Origin: Stramenopiles sp. TOSAG23-2
Taxonomy: Eukaryota; Sar
DNA length: 46,326 nucleotides
Direction: 5' to 3'
Assembly: GCA_900128395.1 (NCBI GenBank)
Contig: LT649280.1
Span: 1-46,326, forward strand
Under the pieces are notes generated by a model, which was not told the DNA's origin, made no database searches, and saw only the letters and a program-made list of their open reading frames with translations. Below are positions 9,704-20,408 of the stretch, piece by piece; position 1 is the stretch's first letter; every line of letters starts with the position of its first letter. The position numbers and the translations under genes were made by a program.

Positions 9704-10400
9704 TCGTTATTATATCTTAAAATATTCAAAAGGTGGGAAAATAAAGTAGTACAAGTATATTAATTGTTTTTTTTTTCCCTGTGTAGCAGTTTGTCCGGTT
9801 AGTACAAAAAATTGCAATAATTAAAAAGCTGGGAAAAAAAAACAAAAAAAGACGTCTAGCAAATGATCTAACAAACCAGAGAAAAAATAATCGTTCAATA
9901 AAATAAGCGACTTTTAAATTGAGTAGTAATATAATATATTTGTATATATCAATTCAATCACTGTAATAATATATATACATCAGGGGAAAAAAATTAAATA
10001 AATACAGATGTTGTTGTTGTGTTGATATCAAAAGTCTTTCTAAATTTAGTATTTATTTGCCGTTATTATATAATAAAAAGGCTTTAACTAATTTGAAAAT
10101 GAAGCCCATCTCATCGATACGGTCTTTGTTTTTACAGCCTATTCGCCTGCTACACTAATTGCATCAAATTTCAAATATATATATATATGTATATATATAC
10201 CTTCTTATAAAAGCAAATTATAGACGACTGTAAATGTGTATGTTTAAAAGAGAAATTTTTGTTGTGAAATATATATATATATAGAATACAATACTTAATT
10301 AATTAGAGAGCTAAGGAAGAACAAGTATTTATACATTTGTTTTCCATCATTTATATACGTATTTATAATAAGTTTATTTATTTATTTTTTTTGGTATAAG
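9704..10400. other. Divergent promoter region, TTL-like and hydrolase genes
   Basis: About 700 bases of AT-rich DNA between two divergent ATGs. It contains A-runs at 9830-9850, (AT)n tracts near 10175-10200 and 10270-10280, and nothing coding that I can support. Confidence 0.5.
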
Positions 10401-11715
10401 ATGGGGTGGGATTATATTATAGCAAGATATTTTGTATTAAATCCATTACGATTTTTTTTTGATCATATATGTTGGTATTATGCTTATTTTTATATGAATA
10501 ATAAATTCATGTCATATGTTGCGTGCGATTGCCAACCGTGCCATTTAAATATTGTAGTCGATAGAAATTATAAATATGGTAATCGTGATGATGAAATCTT
10601 AGATATAATAAGTCCAACTGGACCGAATGTTGAACATAAAGGTCCTTTAATATATGCACATGGTGGTGGTTGGGTATGTGTAAATCGAGAGTTATTAATG
10701 CAATCAATAACACCATTTATTCGAGCTGGGTATACGGTTTATATTATTGATTATCCATTAGCGCCTGAGAATAAATTTCCACTGCCATTAATATCAACGT
10801 TACGTGCTATATCATGGGTAAAACGCCATACTGGACATGAAAGTGTGACGTTGTTGGGAGATTCTGCTGGTGGAAATTTAATGACGATGGCAGCTGCTTT
10901 AATATATAATAAAACATTATTAAATCAATTCAATCAAACATTAGTAGATTATGATGTGAATTATTATCACAAAAACAACATTAATGTATGGGATTATCCA
11001 TTGATTAATCATGTAGTTTCTATATATGGTGTATTAGATCAAACGCATCATTTGAATAAAACCGAAAATGAAGAATTAATGAAACATATGAATTTTATTG
11101 AACGATTTTTTTTTCAAAGCACAAATTTCGATTTTAAATTTTTGTTTTTACTCGTATCGACATCCAAATGATAAAGAATTTTTTGATGGTATATTAACCC
11201 TCGGTGATTTATTACAACGGGAAGATGAAAATGGTGATAATGTTATACGTAATTATCCCCCATTATTTTTAGCATGTAGTCGACAAGATCCATTAATTTC
11301 ACATACAGTATATATACATGATATTATGAATAATAAAATTAATAACAATCAATTTCAATGTGAAATGTTTATATGTGATGGTATTCATTCGTTTCATGGA
11401 TTACCAATACATTTAACTTTTGGATATTGGAAATCACAATCTTTTCTAGCAACAAAGCATATTTTAAATTATATAACAAATGGACGTATTCAATTGGAAT
11501 TGGATGAAAATATAGTCGTCAATTTTGATTTTGGATTGTTTTTTTATTTATTTTTTTTATTATTTGGTATATTTTGGCTTAGTTCATTTATTATTTATAT
11601 TTTAAATTCATTTCAATATATTGTAAAAATATGTATGGTAATATTATTTTTTTCAATAATATGTAGTCGATATATATTGAAAAGAAGAAGAGAGGGAGAG
11701 GGAAAAAAAGAATAG
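10401..11715 (+). CDS. Alpha/beta hydrolase-fold esterase/lipase, frame broken once
   Basis: Two overlapping frames together make one hydrolase of about 437 residues. The first (10401-11171) has HGGGW (oxyanion hole) and the nucleophile elbow GDSAGG. The second, read to 11715, supplies the catalytic Asp (SRQDPL) and His (GIHSFHGLP). Neither half is complete without the other. The break falls in the 74-base overlap, best at the nine-T run 11106-11114; removing one T joins them into RHPNDKEFFDG and onward. The family is the hormone-sensitive-lipase/arylacetamide-deacetylase group (alpha/beta hydrolase fold 3). A hydrophobic N-terminal stretch and two strongly hydrophobic segments near the C-terminus, then a basic tail, suggest a membrane enzyme. 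The break could be sequence error, a young pseudogene or programmed +1 frameshifting. Confidence 0.75.
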
Positions 11716-11977
11716 GGAGAGAATAAATAATGATAGTTGGTTTAATTGCGCCGGCATTATTAATTGTTATATAAAATATATACTTTGTATATTATATATA
11801 CATTTTAGTCGGATTCAGTCGAGTGCCTCGATGCAAAAGAGGCCGTGTCACAAATTGAAAGCAAATATTTGAAATACTAATCTCTATCAACGTTTACAGC
11901 GAATATATACTTCCTAATCCGTCACATAGCACCATATACACTGTATAATTATATTAGTTTGGGTAAGAGTTTAAAAT

Positions 11978-13330
11978 TTACAGTCTAATTGATAATCTTC
12001 TCTTTTGCGTTACTCTAGCGGATGGTTCCCATATAAAATCAATACTATTTAGTCGGCGTATTTGTTCTTCTGTTAATTTATAATCAGCATTTCCTTTCTT
12101 TGTTTGTCTTTGCCTATTACACCATATACCAAGATTAATTGTCTCCTTTTTTCCATCTTCATATGTAATTGTATGTTTGTAATTTCTTGATGGCCATTTA
12201 TGTTTACCATTTTTCTCTTTAAATTCTTTCAATGCTTTGAAATATTTCTCCCATACAAATGTATTCGGATCCCATATAAAACCAATAGTATTTAGTCGGC
12301 GTATTTGTTTTTCTGTTAATTTACCACGACCATTTCCTTTTTTTACTTGTCTTCGATTAGTACACCACACACCAAGCTTAATTATCTCCTTTTTTCCATC
12401 TTCATATATAATTGTATGTTTGTAATTTTGTAATAGCGATTGATGTTTACCATTTTTCTCTTTAAATTGATTCAATGCTTTGAAATATTTCTCCCATACA
12501 AATGTAACCGGATCCCATATAAAACCAATTTTATTTAGTCGACGTATTTGTTTTTCTGTTAATTTACCATCACCATTTCCTTTCTTTGCTTGTCTTTGCC
12601 TAGTACACCATTCACCAAGGTTAATTGTCTCCTTTTTTCCATCTTCATATATAATTGTTTGTTTGTAAAGTTTTGATGGCCATTTATGTTTACCATTTTT
12701 CTCTTTAAATTCTTTCAATGCTTTGAAATATTTCTCCCACAATGGTGAATCATGTTCCACCCCAAGTTCCTCATCCTCTCCATCACCGTCAACTTCACCC
12801 TTTATCGCAAGATTATTACTTCCATCATCTCCTCCTTCTGCTTTTACAACATCCAACATAATACACTCCAAAACCCATGTTTCCATATCAATGGTGTTAC
12901 TTTCGTCTGGTTCATCTGCTAAGTTTATCACTTCATTGACTGCATCATCACAATCAACATTGTCATTGTCAACTCCAGTTAGTAACTTTTGAAACCAATC
13001 CCTTGGGCGTTGTAAAGGATATTGTGCACCAGATTCATACCATTTATCAAAGCGATATAAAATGTTCTTTGCGTCTGTTTTATCTCTTTTCTTATCTGCT
13101 TTCATCATTTCTTTGTAAACACGTTTCATGAGACTCATACGTGGTGGTTGATGTCTGCGTCTCAATAATATACCGCCACCAGAAGGAGCATTTGTTTGAA
13201 TCCAAGATTTACAATAATATTTATATAATTCTTCATATCGTGCATTTGTTAAAATTGCATCATCATCTACATGTCGTTTTTTATTTGATGATGATGATGA
13301 TTCGCTTGAGCTATTCTTTCTTTTTGACAT
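11978..13330 (-). CDS. Protein with three tandem helicase-associated (HA) domains
   Basis: 450 residues from ATG 13330. The N-terminus is Ser/Lys-rich (possible nuclear signal), then come about 180 residues of unrecognised, partly acidic sequence. From about residue 202 three 81-residue repeats run head to tail. Each has W-EKYFKAL-(K/N)-(E/Q)-FKEKNGKH, a GKKE-LG-WC segment and KLTE-QIRRLN-IGFIWDP. This is the helicase-associated domain (PF03457), a small helical, probably nucleic-acid-binding module that is abundant as tandem arrays in diatoms and other stramenopiles, usually without a helicase. No helicase motifs are present here. The repeats are also very similar as DNA, so they amplified recently or undergo gene conversion. 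Precise role unknown. Confidence 0.82.
   Translation of the reverse strand: MSKRKNSSSESSSSSNKKRHVDDDAILTNARYEELYKYYCKSWIQTNAPSGGGILLRRRHQPPRMSLMKRVYKEMMKADKKRDKTDAKNILYRFDKWYESGAQYPLQRPRDWFQKLLTGVDNDNVDCDDAVNEVINLADEPDESNTIDMETWVLECIMLDVVKAEGGDDGSNNLAIKGEVDGDGEDEELGVEHDSPLWEKYFKALKEFKEKNGKHKWPSKLYKQTIIYEDGKKETINLGEWCTRQRQAKKGNGDGKLTEKQIRRLNKIGFIWDPVTFVWEKYFKALNQFKEKNGKHQSLLQNYKHTIIYEDGKKEIIKLGVWCTNRRQVKKGNGRGKLTEKQIRRLNTIGFIWDPNTFVWEKYFKALKEFKEKNGKHKWPSRNYKHTITYEDGKKETINLGIWCNRQRQTKKGNADYKLTEEQIRRLNSIDFIWEPSARVTQKRRLSIRL
11994..12722 (-). repeat. Three 243-bp tandem coding repeats (HA domains)
   Basis: In-frame direct repeats with an exact 243-base period; matching positions are 12237, 12480 and 12723. 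Long identical stretches, including the CTTTGAAATATTTCTCCCA block, recur at the same phase in each unit. Confidence 0.85.
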
Positions 13331-14059
13331 GTTGTATTGTTTTTATTGTTCTTCTCTTATCATATAAACTGGTTCTTGTATTCTTTCTTATTATATAAAC
13401 TGGTCCTTCTCTTGTATGTATATATATATATAGTAGTTATAATCAATTTGTTCTATTATATATATAAATATGTATGTGTGCATAATAAAAATGTAACATT
13501 GTAATACAACGTGTATTGTTGTCGTAAATTTCAATGAAAAAGAAAAAAAAGACGCATTTTTTTTCCTTGAAAGACGCGGACGACAACAAAATTGGACAAA
13601 ATGCAACAGGAATGCAATAAATAAATAAATGGTGCTAAAAAATAAATTGTACTAATTGAATTTTAATCCTATATAAAAGTATACTGTTGAAATAATTAAA
13701 CCAGAGAGGAAAACTAAAATAGCAGTCGTCGTCTAGATATGCTTCTAGATCCCTGAAAACCCTATGCTGTGTAGTGCTATATTGATTTACGGAAGTCGTC
13801 GAAAAAAAGCAGCCGCAGCAACAAATTCTTCTTCTTTTTTGTTTATAGAATGAATTGATGTGAAAATACAACAGGACGTGAGAGGAGTAAGAGTGATTCA
13901 CCACCAATTGATGTAAAGATTAAGACATATTGTTGTTGCTCCTAGTTTCTAAAACAAAGAATAGTTTATCGTATATTTACATATATACATTTTAACAGTT
14001 ACTTTATATATCGTTCACTCTTTGTGTGTGTGTGTGTGTATTTATATTCTGTGTGGCAA
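13331..14059. other. Divergent intergenic region, HA protein and CobW genes
   Basis: About 730 bases. A partly conserved ~40-base direct repeat (TTATATAAACTGGTYCTT) sits at 13350-13410, a dispersed repeat copy lies at 13525-13685, and a GT microsatellite at about 14024-14040 lies just before the CobW ATG. No gene is supported; the 90-codon minus frame at 13635-13907 shows no family features. Confidence 0.5.
13525..13685 (+). repeat. Dispersed repeat, copy A
   Basis: This stretch resembles the reverse complement of 41511-41650. Shared blocks, in order, are an A-run followed by AAAAAAGACGC, a second AAAGACGCG, AATGGTGCTAAA, TTGTACTAA and TCCTATATAAAAGTATAC (18 bases identical). The homologous order of blocks indicates a dispersed element or duplicated intergenic segment. 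Confidence 0.5.
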
Positions 14060-15892
14060 ATGACATCATTATCGAATATTGATACGGACTTAAATAATAC
14101 TTTGAAAAGAAAAGCTGAGGAAGAAAATATGGACAATAGTAACGGAGAAGATGTACTTGTTGTCTCAGACAAAATCATCCCAATAACATTGCTTTCTGGT
14201 TTTCTTGGTGCGGGAAAGACAACGTTGTTGAAACATATCATTGAAAACAAAGCAGGAATTAAAGTTGGTTGTGTTGTGAATGATGTTGCTGCTGTGAACA
14301 TTGATGCAAAACTTGTGCGCAATCAAACGACTGAGGGTGGGGATAACACAACCAATGAAATCAAAAGATTAAATAAAGATACGATCGAGTTGCAAAATGG
14401 GTGTGTATGTTGCTCGGTAAGCCAAGAGCTGGCAAAGTCGATGTGGAATTTGATCGATATTTGTGATCGACGTGGTGAAACGTTTGACCATATTATCATT
14501 GAGTCGACTGGTGTTGCGGAACCAAAAAGTGTTCGTGATTTATTTCAAGATTTCGTAGATAATGAAGAACCAATCATTGAAAGGGCAAATTTAGCAAGAA
14601 TGGTCACTGTGGTGGATAGTGTTGATTTTTTTGAAAAATTTGGCTCGAAAGATTCCATGGACAATCGTCCTGATTTAGGACAATTTCAAGGTACCTCTGG
14701 GGAAGTTGCATATCGCGCAGTAGTTGATTTATTGGTTGAACAAGTCGAATGTGCTGATATGATTATATGCAACAAAGTTGATTTAATTGATGAGAAAAAA
14801 CTTGGTTTATTGAAAACTACGATTGGAGAGTTAAATCCAAATGCTACTATTACCGGGGTATCATTTGGTAAAATTGACGTTCCAAAATTTTTAGCAACGG
14901 ACCAAGTGTCATTTACAACAAATGCGGCGAAAGGTAGTTTAGATGTAGAGCACAGGGAAGCAGTAAAAGCAGCATCAAAAAAGACGCCTTCTCCAACAAA
15001 GAAACATAAAACAAACCATGAACATGATGATCATGATCATCATTCACATGATGATTCCCACAATCACGATAATCATGAAAAGCATGCACATGGACATGGT
15101 CATAAAAAAGATGATCATGACCATAAAAAACATGATCATGACCACAAAGAACATGATCACGATCATAAAAAAGATGATCACGATCATGACCATAAAGAAC
15201 ATGATCATGACCATGATCATGACCATAAAAAACATAATCACGATCACGACCATGAAAAACATGATCATGACCACAAAGAACACGACGACCATAAACATGG
15301 ACATGGGCATGGACATCATCATGGACATAGCCATGGTGATGGTGAAGTTTGTTATGACGATCATTCCAAGGAAGATATAAGCAAACCACGTCATGAACGT
15401 TTTGGTATCACTAGCTTTGTATATTCCAAACGTCGTCCATTTAGTCATAATAGATTGAATGATGTAATTAAAGGGTTAAAATTACGTAATATGCCGGAAG
15501 GATTGCATGATGAGACAAGCCCCTTGCGCATGATCATTCGTTCAAAAGGTTTTCTATGGCTCGATAGTAATCATTTGAATTGCTTTTATTGGAGTCATGC
15601 TGGTGCCAATTTTGAAATCAAAGTCGCAGGTACATGGTGGGAAGTTTTACCAGCAGAGCAATGGCCAGATGGTGAACTTCCAAGTGAATTGAAAGAAGAT
15701 TTTGATGGATTGTATGGTGATTGTAGGCAAGAACTTGTTCTTATAGGTGTTCATATGGATGAAGAAGCTATTCGTAAAAAATTTGATGGTGCATTATTGA
15801 CTGATGATGAATATCGCCAATTTCAAGAAAGGTATAAACCAAATGATTGGAAAAAAGTTTTAAGAGAGAAATACAATATAAACGATGTGTAA
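14060..15892 (+). CDS. CobW/COG0523 GTPase with long His-rich metal-binding insert
   Basis: 610 residues from ATG 14060; the upstream open frame is only a GT-repeat translation starting at GTG. The G3E-family GTPase core has Walker A GFLGAGKTTLL (about 46-56), the metal-binding GCVCCSV motif (114-120), the ESTGVAEP Walker B region and NKVDLID for guanine. From about 317 to 430 comes a His/Asp/Lys repeat dominated by HDHDHK units and ending in HGHGHGHHHGHSHGDG. The C-terminal CobW domain then has FGITSFVYSKRRPF, WLDSNH and ATWW-like residues. COG0523 proteins are metallochaperones, with ZNG1 activating a zinc-dependent methionine aminopeptidase; His-rich inserts store or buffer zinc or nickel. 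The metal is not fixed by sequence, zinc being likeliest. The core is intact and the insert unusually long. Confidence 0.88.
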   Translation: MTSLSNIDTDLNNTLKRKAEEENMDNSNGEDVLVVSDKIIPITLLSGFLGAGKTTLLKHIIENKAGIKVGCVVNDVAAVNIDAKLVRNQTTEGGDNTTNEIKRLNKDTIELQNGCVCCSVSQELAKSMWNLIDICDRRGETFDHIIIESTGVAEPKSVRDLFQDFVDNEEPIIERANLARMVTVVDSVDFFEKFGSKDSMDNRPDLGQFQGTSGEVAYRAVVDLLVEQVECADMIICNKVDLIDEKKLGLLKTTIGELNPNATITGVSFGKIDVPKFLATDQVSFTTNAAKGSLDVEHREAVKAASKKTPSPTKKHKTNHEHDDHDHHSHDDSHNHDNHEKHAHGHGHKKDDHDHKKHDHDHKEHDHDHKKDDHDHDHKEHDHDHDHDHKKHNHDHDHEKHDHDHKEHDDHKHGHGHGHHHGHSHGDGEVCYDDHSKEDISKPRHERFGITSFVYSKRRPFSHNRLNDVIKGLKLRNMPEGLHDETSPLRMIIRSKGFLWLDSNHLNCFYWSHAGANFEIKVAGTWWEVLPAEQWPDGELPSELKEDFDGLYGDCRQELVLIGVHMDEEAIRKKFDGALLTDDEYRQFQERYKPNDWKKVLREKYNINDV

Positions 15893-16451
15893 AAGGAGGT
15901 GTAGAGAGGTGTGTGTGTGTGTGTTAGCGAAAGTGAAACAATTTATACCGAGTATGATATCGTATATGATATTATGATGTATCGGTGTATATTATCATCT
16001 CGGAGAAAGATCGTGTGTGTGTGTGTATCATATTTTTAAATATACAGACAGGGAAATTGGGATTTTGATTTTTTCTCCTTAATAATTGAATTACAATAAG
16101 GCTTTAGGCTTGCCCAGCTTGCCCGCTTGCGTATAAAATATTTCAGCACATTTTTCATCAAGCGAATCACCAAAAGTTGCCATACTGGCATACTGGCATA
16201 CCTGTATAGATGAATATGAATATATTGTGTTTATTTATCGATCGACAACATTCATATGTGTGTCATAGAAATGTAATAAACATCTAGAAATTTGAAAAAC
16301 AACAAAATAAAAATAAAACAAAGCAGCGTATATATATATATATATAGAAATTTCAAACACGTTGTAATTTATTATTAATTATTTTTTTTTAAGTATTTCT
16401 TATATTAGGTATTATAGATTATATTATTTATTTATTAATTTGTTTCCAAAA
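15893..16451. other. Intergenic region after CobW
   Basis: About 560 bases between two plus-strand genes. It has GT runs at 15911-15924 and 16013-16026, GTATGATAT/TATGATAT words at 15952-15972, a small GCTTGCCC repeat near 16105-16130 and a CATACTGG repeat near 16182-16203. No coding sequence is recognised. Confidence 0.5.
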
Positions 16452-17640
16452 ATGAACATGAATACATTATTATTATTATTTCTATTATCTACATTATTAG
16501 TGCATGTAACAACAGCAAATATCACAAAAAAAAAAGCAAATAAAAAAACTATCATTTTCATACCATTGGATGAAAGATATGCAACGCGTGGTTTATGGTT
16601 AAATTTAGTACGATTAGCAAATACTGAATATGACGTAAAAACTCCTTCATTAGACATAATTAGTCACCGCAAAGAACCTGCAAATTTTCAAAAATTACAA
16701 CAATGGGTTGAACATACAATATCATCAACTGTTGTTATTGATGATGATAACGAAGGAAATAATTCTTCCACTTCAACAAGTTTTATTTTTTCGTTTGAAC
16801 AGTTAATATACGGTGGATTAATCGCGTCACGTACAGGAAATGAAACATTATCTACAATAATGGGAAGGCTTGAATGGTTAGTAAGTTTGAAACAAAAATA
16901 TCAAGGGATAAAATTTTATTGTTCAACTACAGTGATGAGAATTCCATCTTACAATGGTGATTTTGAAGAACCATGGTATTGGGAATATTATGGGAAAGAT
17001 TTATTTGAATATTCATTTTACAGCAGCAGATATATAAATTTGAAAAATAAAAGTGATTTAATAGAAGCAAATCGTTACAAATCTTTAGTACCAAGTAATG
17101 TTTTAGATAAATTTTTATGGAGACGTGAACGAAATTTTAATATAACTTATACTTTATTTCATTTTCAACAAAAATATCATTCAATGTTTGATTCCTTGTA
17201 TTTAACATTAGATGATACTGGTACGTATGGCTTCAATGTTGATGAAGCGTTGAAATTAAAAGAATTAAAAGCATCATTAAAATTAAACGATGATATTGTT
17301 CGTATATATCCTGGGGCAGATGAAGTTGAATCATGTTTATTGTCGAAAATGATTGTACAAGATTCATTGAAGAAACCAAATATATTGATTCAATGGCGTG
17401 TACCAAATGCAACAAATTTAATACCAAATTATGAAAATCAACCTATCATTGAAACTGTGACGGATCAATTAGAAGCATGTGGTGGTAACGTTTTAACCAA
17501 AAAAATATTTATTAATGATGTACCAGATATAGTATTTGCTGTAAATAATTTTGCAAATATACCACAACTAGAAGCATCTCAACAGATACAAAATCCGGTA
17601 AGCGATTATTCCAAAGTATTTGATGATTTGACGAAAGAAT

Positions 17641-17672
<32 letters not shown>

Positions 17673-20004
17673 GGAACAATTTTAGCATTAGCAGATGTTC
17701 GTTACTCAAATGGTGGAGATATTAGTTTTGTAAATTGGCTACAATCATTGATAGGAAACCCATCAAGACCATGTTTATTGCCTGGTTTTTTCTCATATGC
17801 AGCATGGAATACAGATGGGAATACATTAGGTACTGTTGCAGCAAATGCTATTATATTAAGTGTTTTGTTATCAAATAACAACAACAACAACAATGCAACT
17901 TATTATAACCATTTTAATGAGGAGCATCATTCTTTAATAACCGAAAATAAACGTTTTACTTTATTGCGTTTTTTTGGAAGATACATATTATCAAGGAATT
18001 GGAATTAGAAATGATCTAGTGAATTACATTAGCAAAACAGATGATTCTGTTAATGATTTATCGACTGATATACAGTTTTATCAAGATTATTCATACAAGC
18101 CATTACGGTTTAAAAGTGAAATGTTAGCGAATCTTTTAAATTTAAATTTTATTGGTAACGATAATAATAGCCACATTGCTTTAAAATCGGTTTTTTATCC
18201 ATGGAACCGTACATTTGAAATTGGTTTTGATTTGTACAATGTCGTTGATTCATCGTCGACATTTTTATTATCAAAACAAAAGATGGAAGCGCTAATTGTC
18301 GAAGAAAAGGTTGAACCAACCATTTCACGTAAATTGTTGTACACTCACCGAATTATTAAGAAGGGAAATAATAACAACAATATACAATTGCAACAAGCAA
18401 AAAATGACAACCATAATGCTATTGTTGTTTCGTGTGATATAATAATTGCTGGTGGTTCTACTGCTGCATTTGCTGCTGCCCTAGCCGCTGCGGATGAAGG
18501 CTCCGATTCAATCGTTTGCTTATTAGAACCAACGTCATGGGCCGGTGGACAACTTACTTCAAGCTTAGTAACAGCTATCGATTTCGGAAAGAAAAATCGA
18601 AAAGCTTCTTGTCTTCCAAAATTATTTGCACAATATTTAATGGATGAAGGATATCCAAACGTAAATCCTGGTAAATGCTGGGTAAGCACTTTTTGTTATG
18701 AAGCAAAGGATATCTTAAATAAGTTTATTCTTCCATCAATAATGAAAAGAAAGAATTTGAAAGTTTTTTATCAAACTGTTGTTTCAGATGTTGAAATTGT
18801 TGATAATACAATCATGAAAATAAATGCAATTTCACGTACACCATTATCAGACAAACATTTACATTTACGATATTCAGAGCAAGTGAATGATTGGTATTCA
18901 GCGGAAGATTCGGAATTATTTCAAAAAACACAAATTCAGTTTGCCAGGTCAACCACATCGTCTTCAGCACCTATTGTAATAGATGCTACAGAGAATGGTG
19001 ATGTACTTGTTGTTTCCAGTGCCCCTTTTGTTCAAGGGAATGAATTTATCGAATCGGGCACTGAAAGTGATGATACATGTGGGCAATCTATCGCATATAC
19101 TATGTATCTTTCAAAAGAACAACAAGAACAGAAACTTTCATTATCCTCCAAAACACAACACCTTCGTCGCACTGGTATCAATAATGCAAACAACAATAAT
19201 AATAATAGAGCTCTTCAACAGACAAATTTTTCGCTTGGCAAATTTTCTTGGAGTCAAGTATGGAGTTATCGTCAAGTATCTCAAAATACGTCATTGATGG
19301 CATGGGGGAGTCAAGATGGACATGGTAATGATTATCCATACGGCTACCACTTTTTACCTGTCGCGGACTCTAAATCACAGAAACCATGGAAAGGTGGTTT
19401 AAATTTAACCACATTAAAAGCTGCTGAAAATTACGCCTTGGAATTCTCAAAATGGTATGTTCAGCAAGAGCCACGATTGGGCCATAAAAACATATTGCAA
19501 GTGGATTCATACGAGGACATTGGTACTTTAACTGGATTAAGTCAAGTCCCATATATACGTGACACGAGAAGAAGTATTGGAGTAAACAGTTTTCGTTTAA
19601 ATTCAACACACTTGTCCAAACCTGCTTATTTTAACGATAGGGTAGCATTAGGCGATTACATATATTTTGATGCACATAGAATGCATGATTGTAAACCATT
19701 ACAATACGATGGGGTATTGAAGCCATATTACATACCCTTGCGTGCACTAACGAATGCAAAATATTCAAATTTACTTGTAGCTGGGAAAACAATGAGTCAA
19801 ACAAATGCAGCAAATGCAGCAACAAGGCTGCACCCAGTTGAATTTAGTAGTGGAACCTCAAGTGGTGCATTTGCTGCATATATGATTCAAAATGGTATCG
19901 AAACTACTGAAGATGTGTGCTCTGATTGTAATGCAAAGTCTGAATATTGTAAATTGCAAGAAATAATAAACAAATATCAGCCTATAGAGTGGAGTAAATG
20001 TTAA
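16452..20004 (+). CDS. Secreted DUF4127-FAD-dependent oxidoreductase fusion, frame broken once
   Basis: Two overlapping frames (to 18008, and from 17974) form one chain of about 1183 residues. The start is ATG 16452 with a classic signal peptide ending near VTTA. The first half is DUF4127 (PF13552): IIFIPLDERYATRG at its start, GGDISFVNWL in the middle, and PWNRTFEIGFDLY at its end, which lies in the second frame, so the domain itself spans the break. The best site is the seven-T run 17969-17975: removing one T gives RFLEDTYYQGIGIRND. An FAD_oxidored-type domain (PF12831) follows, with the dinucleotide fold IIAGGSTAAFAAALAAADEG, SWAGGQLTSS and the C-terminal NAATRLHPVEFSSGTSSGAFAAY. DUF4127 has no known reaction to my knowledge. 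The signal peptide implies action in the secretory path or outside the cell. DUF4127 is mainly bacterial, so transfer from bacteria is possible. Asn tracts are present. Confidence 0.8.
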
Positions 20005-20377
20005 AAGTATTGGTGTGTGGTGTAATATGTACGAATATGATATGCATACGTCGTACGAGTCGTATATATTTGATTTAAACATTGTTTTTTGTAAAAATTA
20101 TTACATGATATATTACGGTGTATAATATTTTTATTACGAACGTTCGTATGATATAGTAAAAAAATGTGTTTTTATTTTAAATTATTTAAATAAAAATATT
20201 TTTTTACGAGAGCGTAAATTAATATCATACGAATAGAGTTATAATACCTCCCCCGTATAAAATATCTCATACGAGAATTTCGTACAAATCTTTGTAATAT
20301 CGTACGTATGATACGTCAGGTATAAATATGCGTATAAATTAAATTATATTACGTGTACGTACGAAGTATTATACACA
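20005..20377. other. Convergent 3' region rich in TACG/CGTA palindromes
   Basis: Short gap between two convergent genes. Many CGTA, GTACG and ATACGA words occur, plus the foldback at 20143-20233. If the RCC1 gene is read through its frame break, its stop lies at 20378, so this gap is its 3' flank. Confidence 0.5.
20143..20233. repeat. Inverted repeat (hairpin) with 12-bp perfect arms
   Basis: TTCGTATGATAT at 20143-20154 and its exact reverse complement at 20222-20233 enclose further pairing sequence (GTAAAAAAAT with ATTTTTTTAC, TTTTTATTT with AAATAAAAA). It could be a tiny MITE or a bidirectional 3'-end structure between convergent genes. Confidence 0.55.
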
Positions 20378-20408
20378 TCAATCGATATCTGCTGCTGGAT
20401 CTTCTGAT

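Noticed and set aside
13635-13907. 90-codon minus-strand frame
   Set aside because: No recognisable domain; it overlaps a dispersed repeat in a promoter region.
14024-14059. N-terminal extension of CobW
   Set aside because: It is a translation of a GT microsatellite starting at GTG.
14913-15448. Antisense and alternative-frame His/Met-rich frames over CobW
   Set aside because: They mirror the His-rich repeat; the GTPase frame has conserved motifs on both sides.
17642-17672. AAT trinucleotide run
   Set aside because: It encodes an Asn tract like others in this AT-rich genome (for example 28928-28955 and 41050-41095) and is ordinary low complexity.
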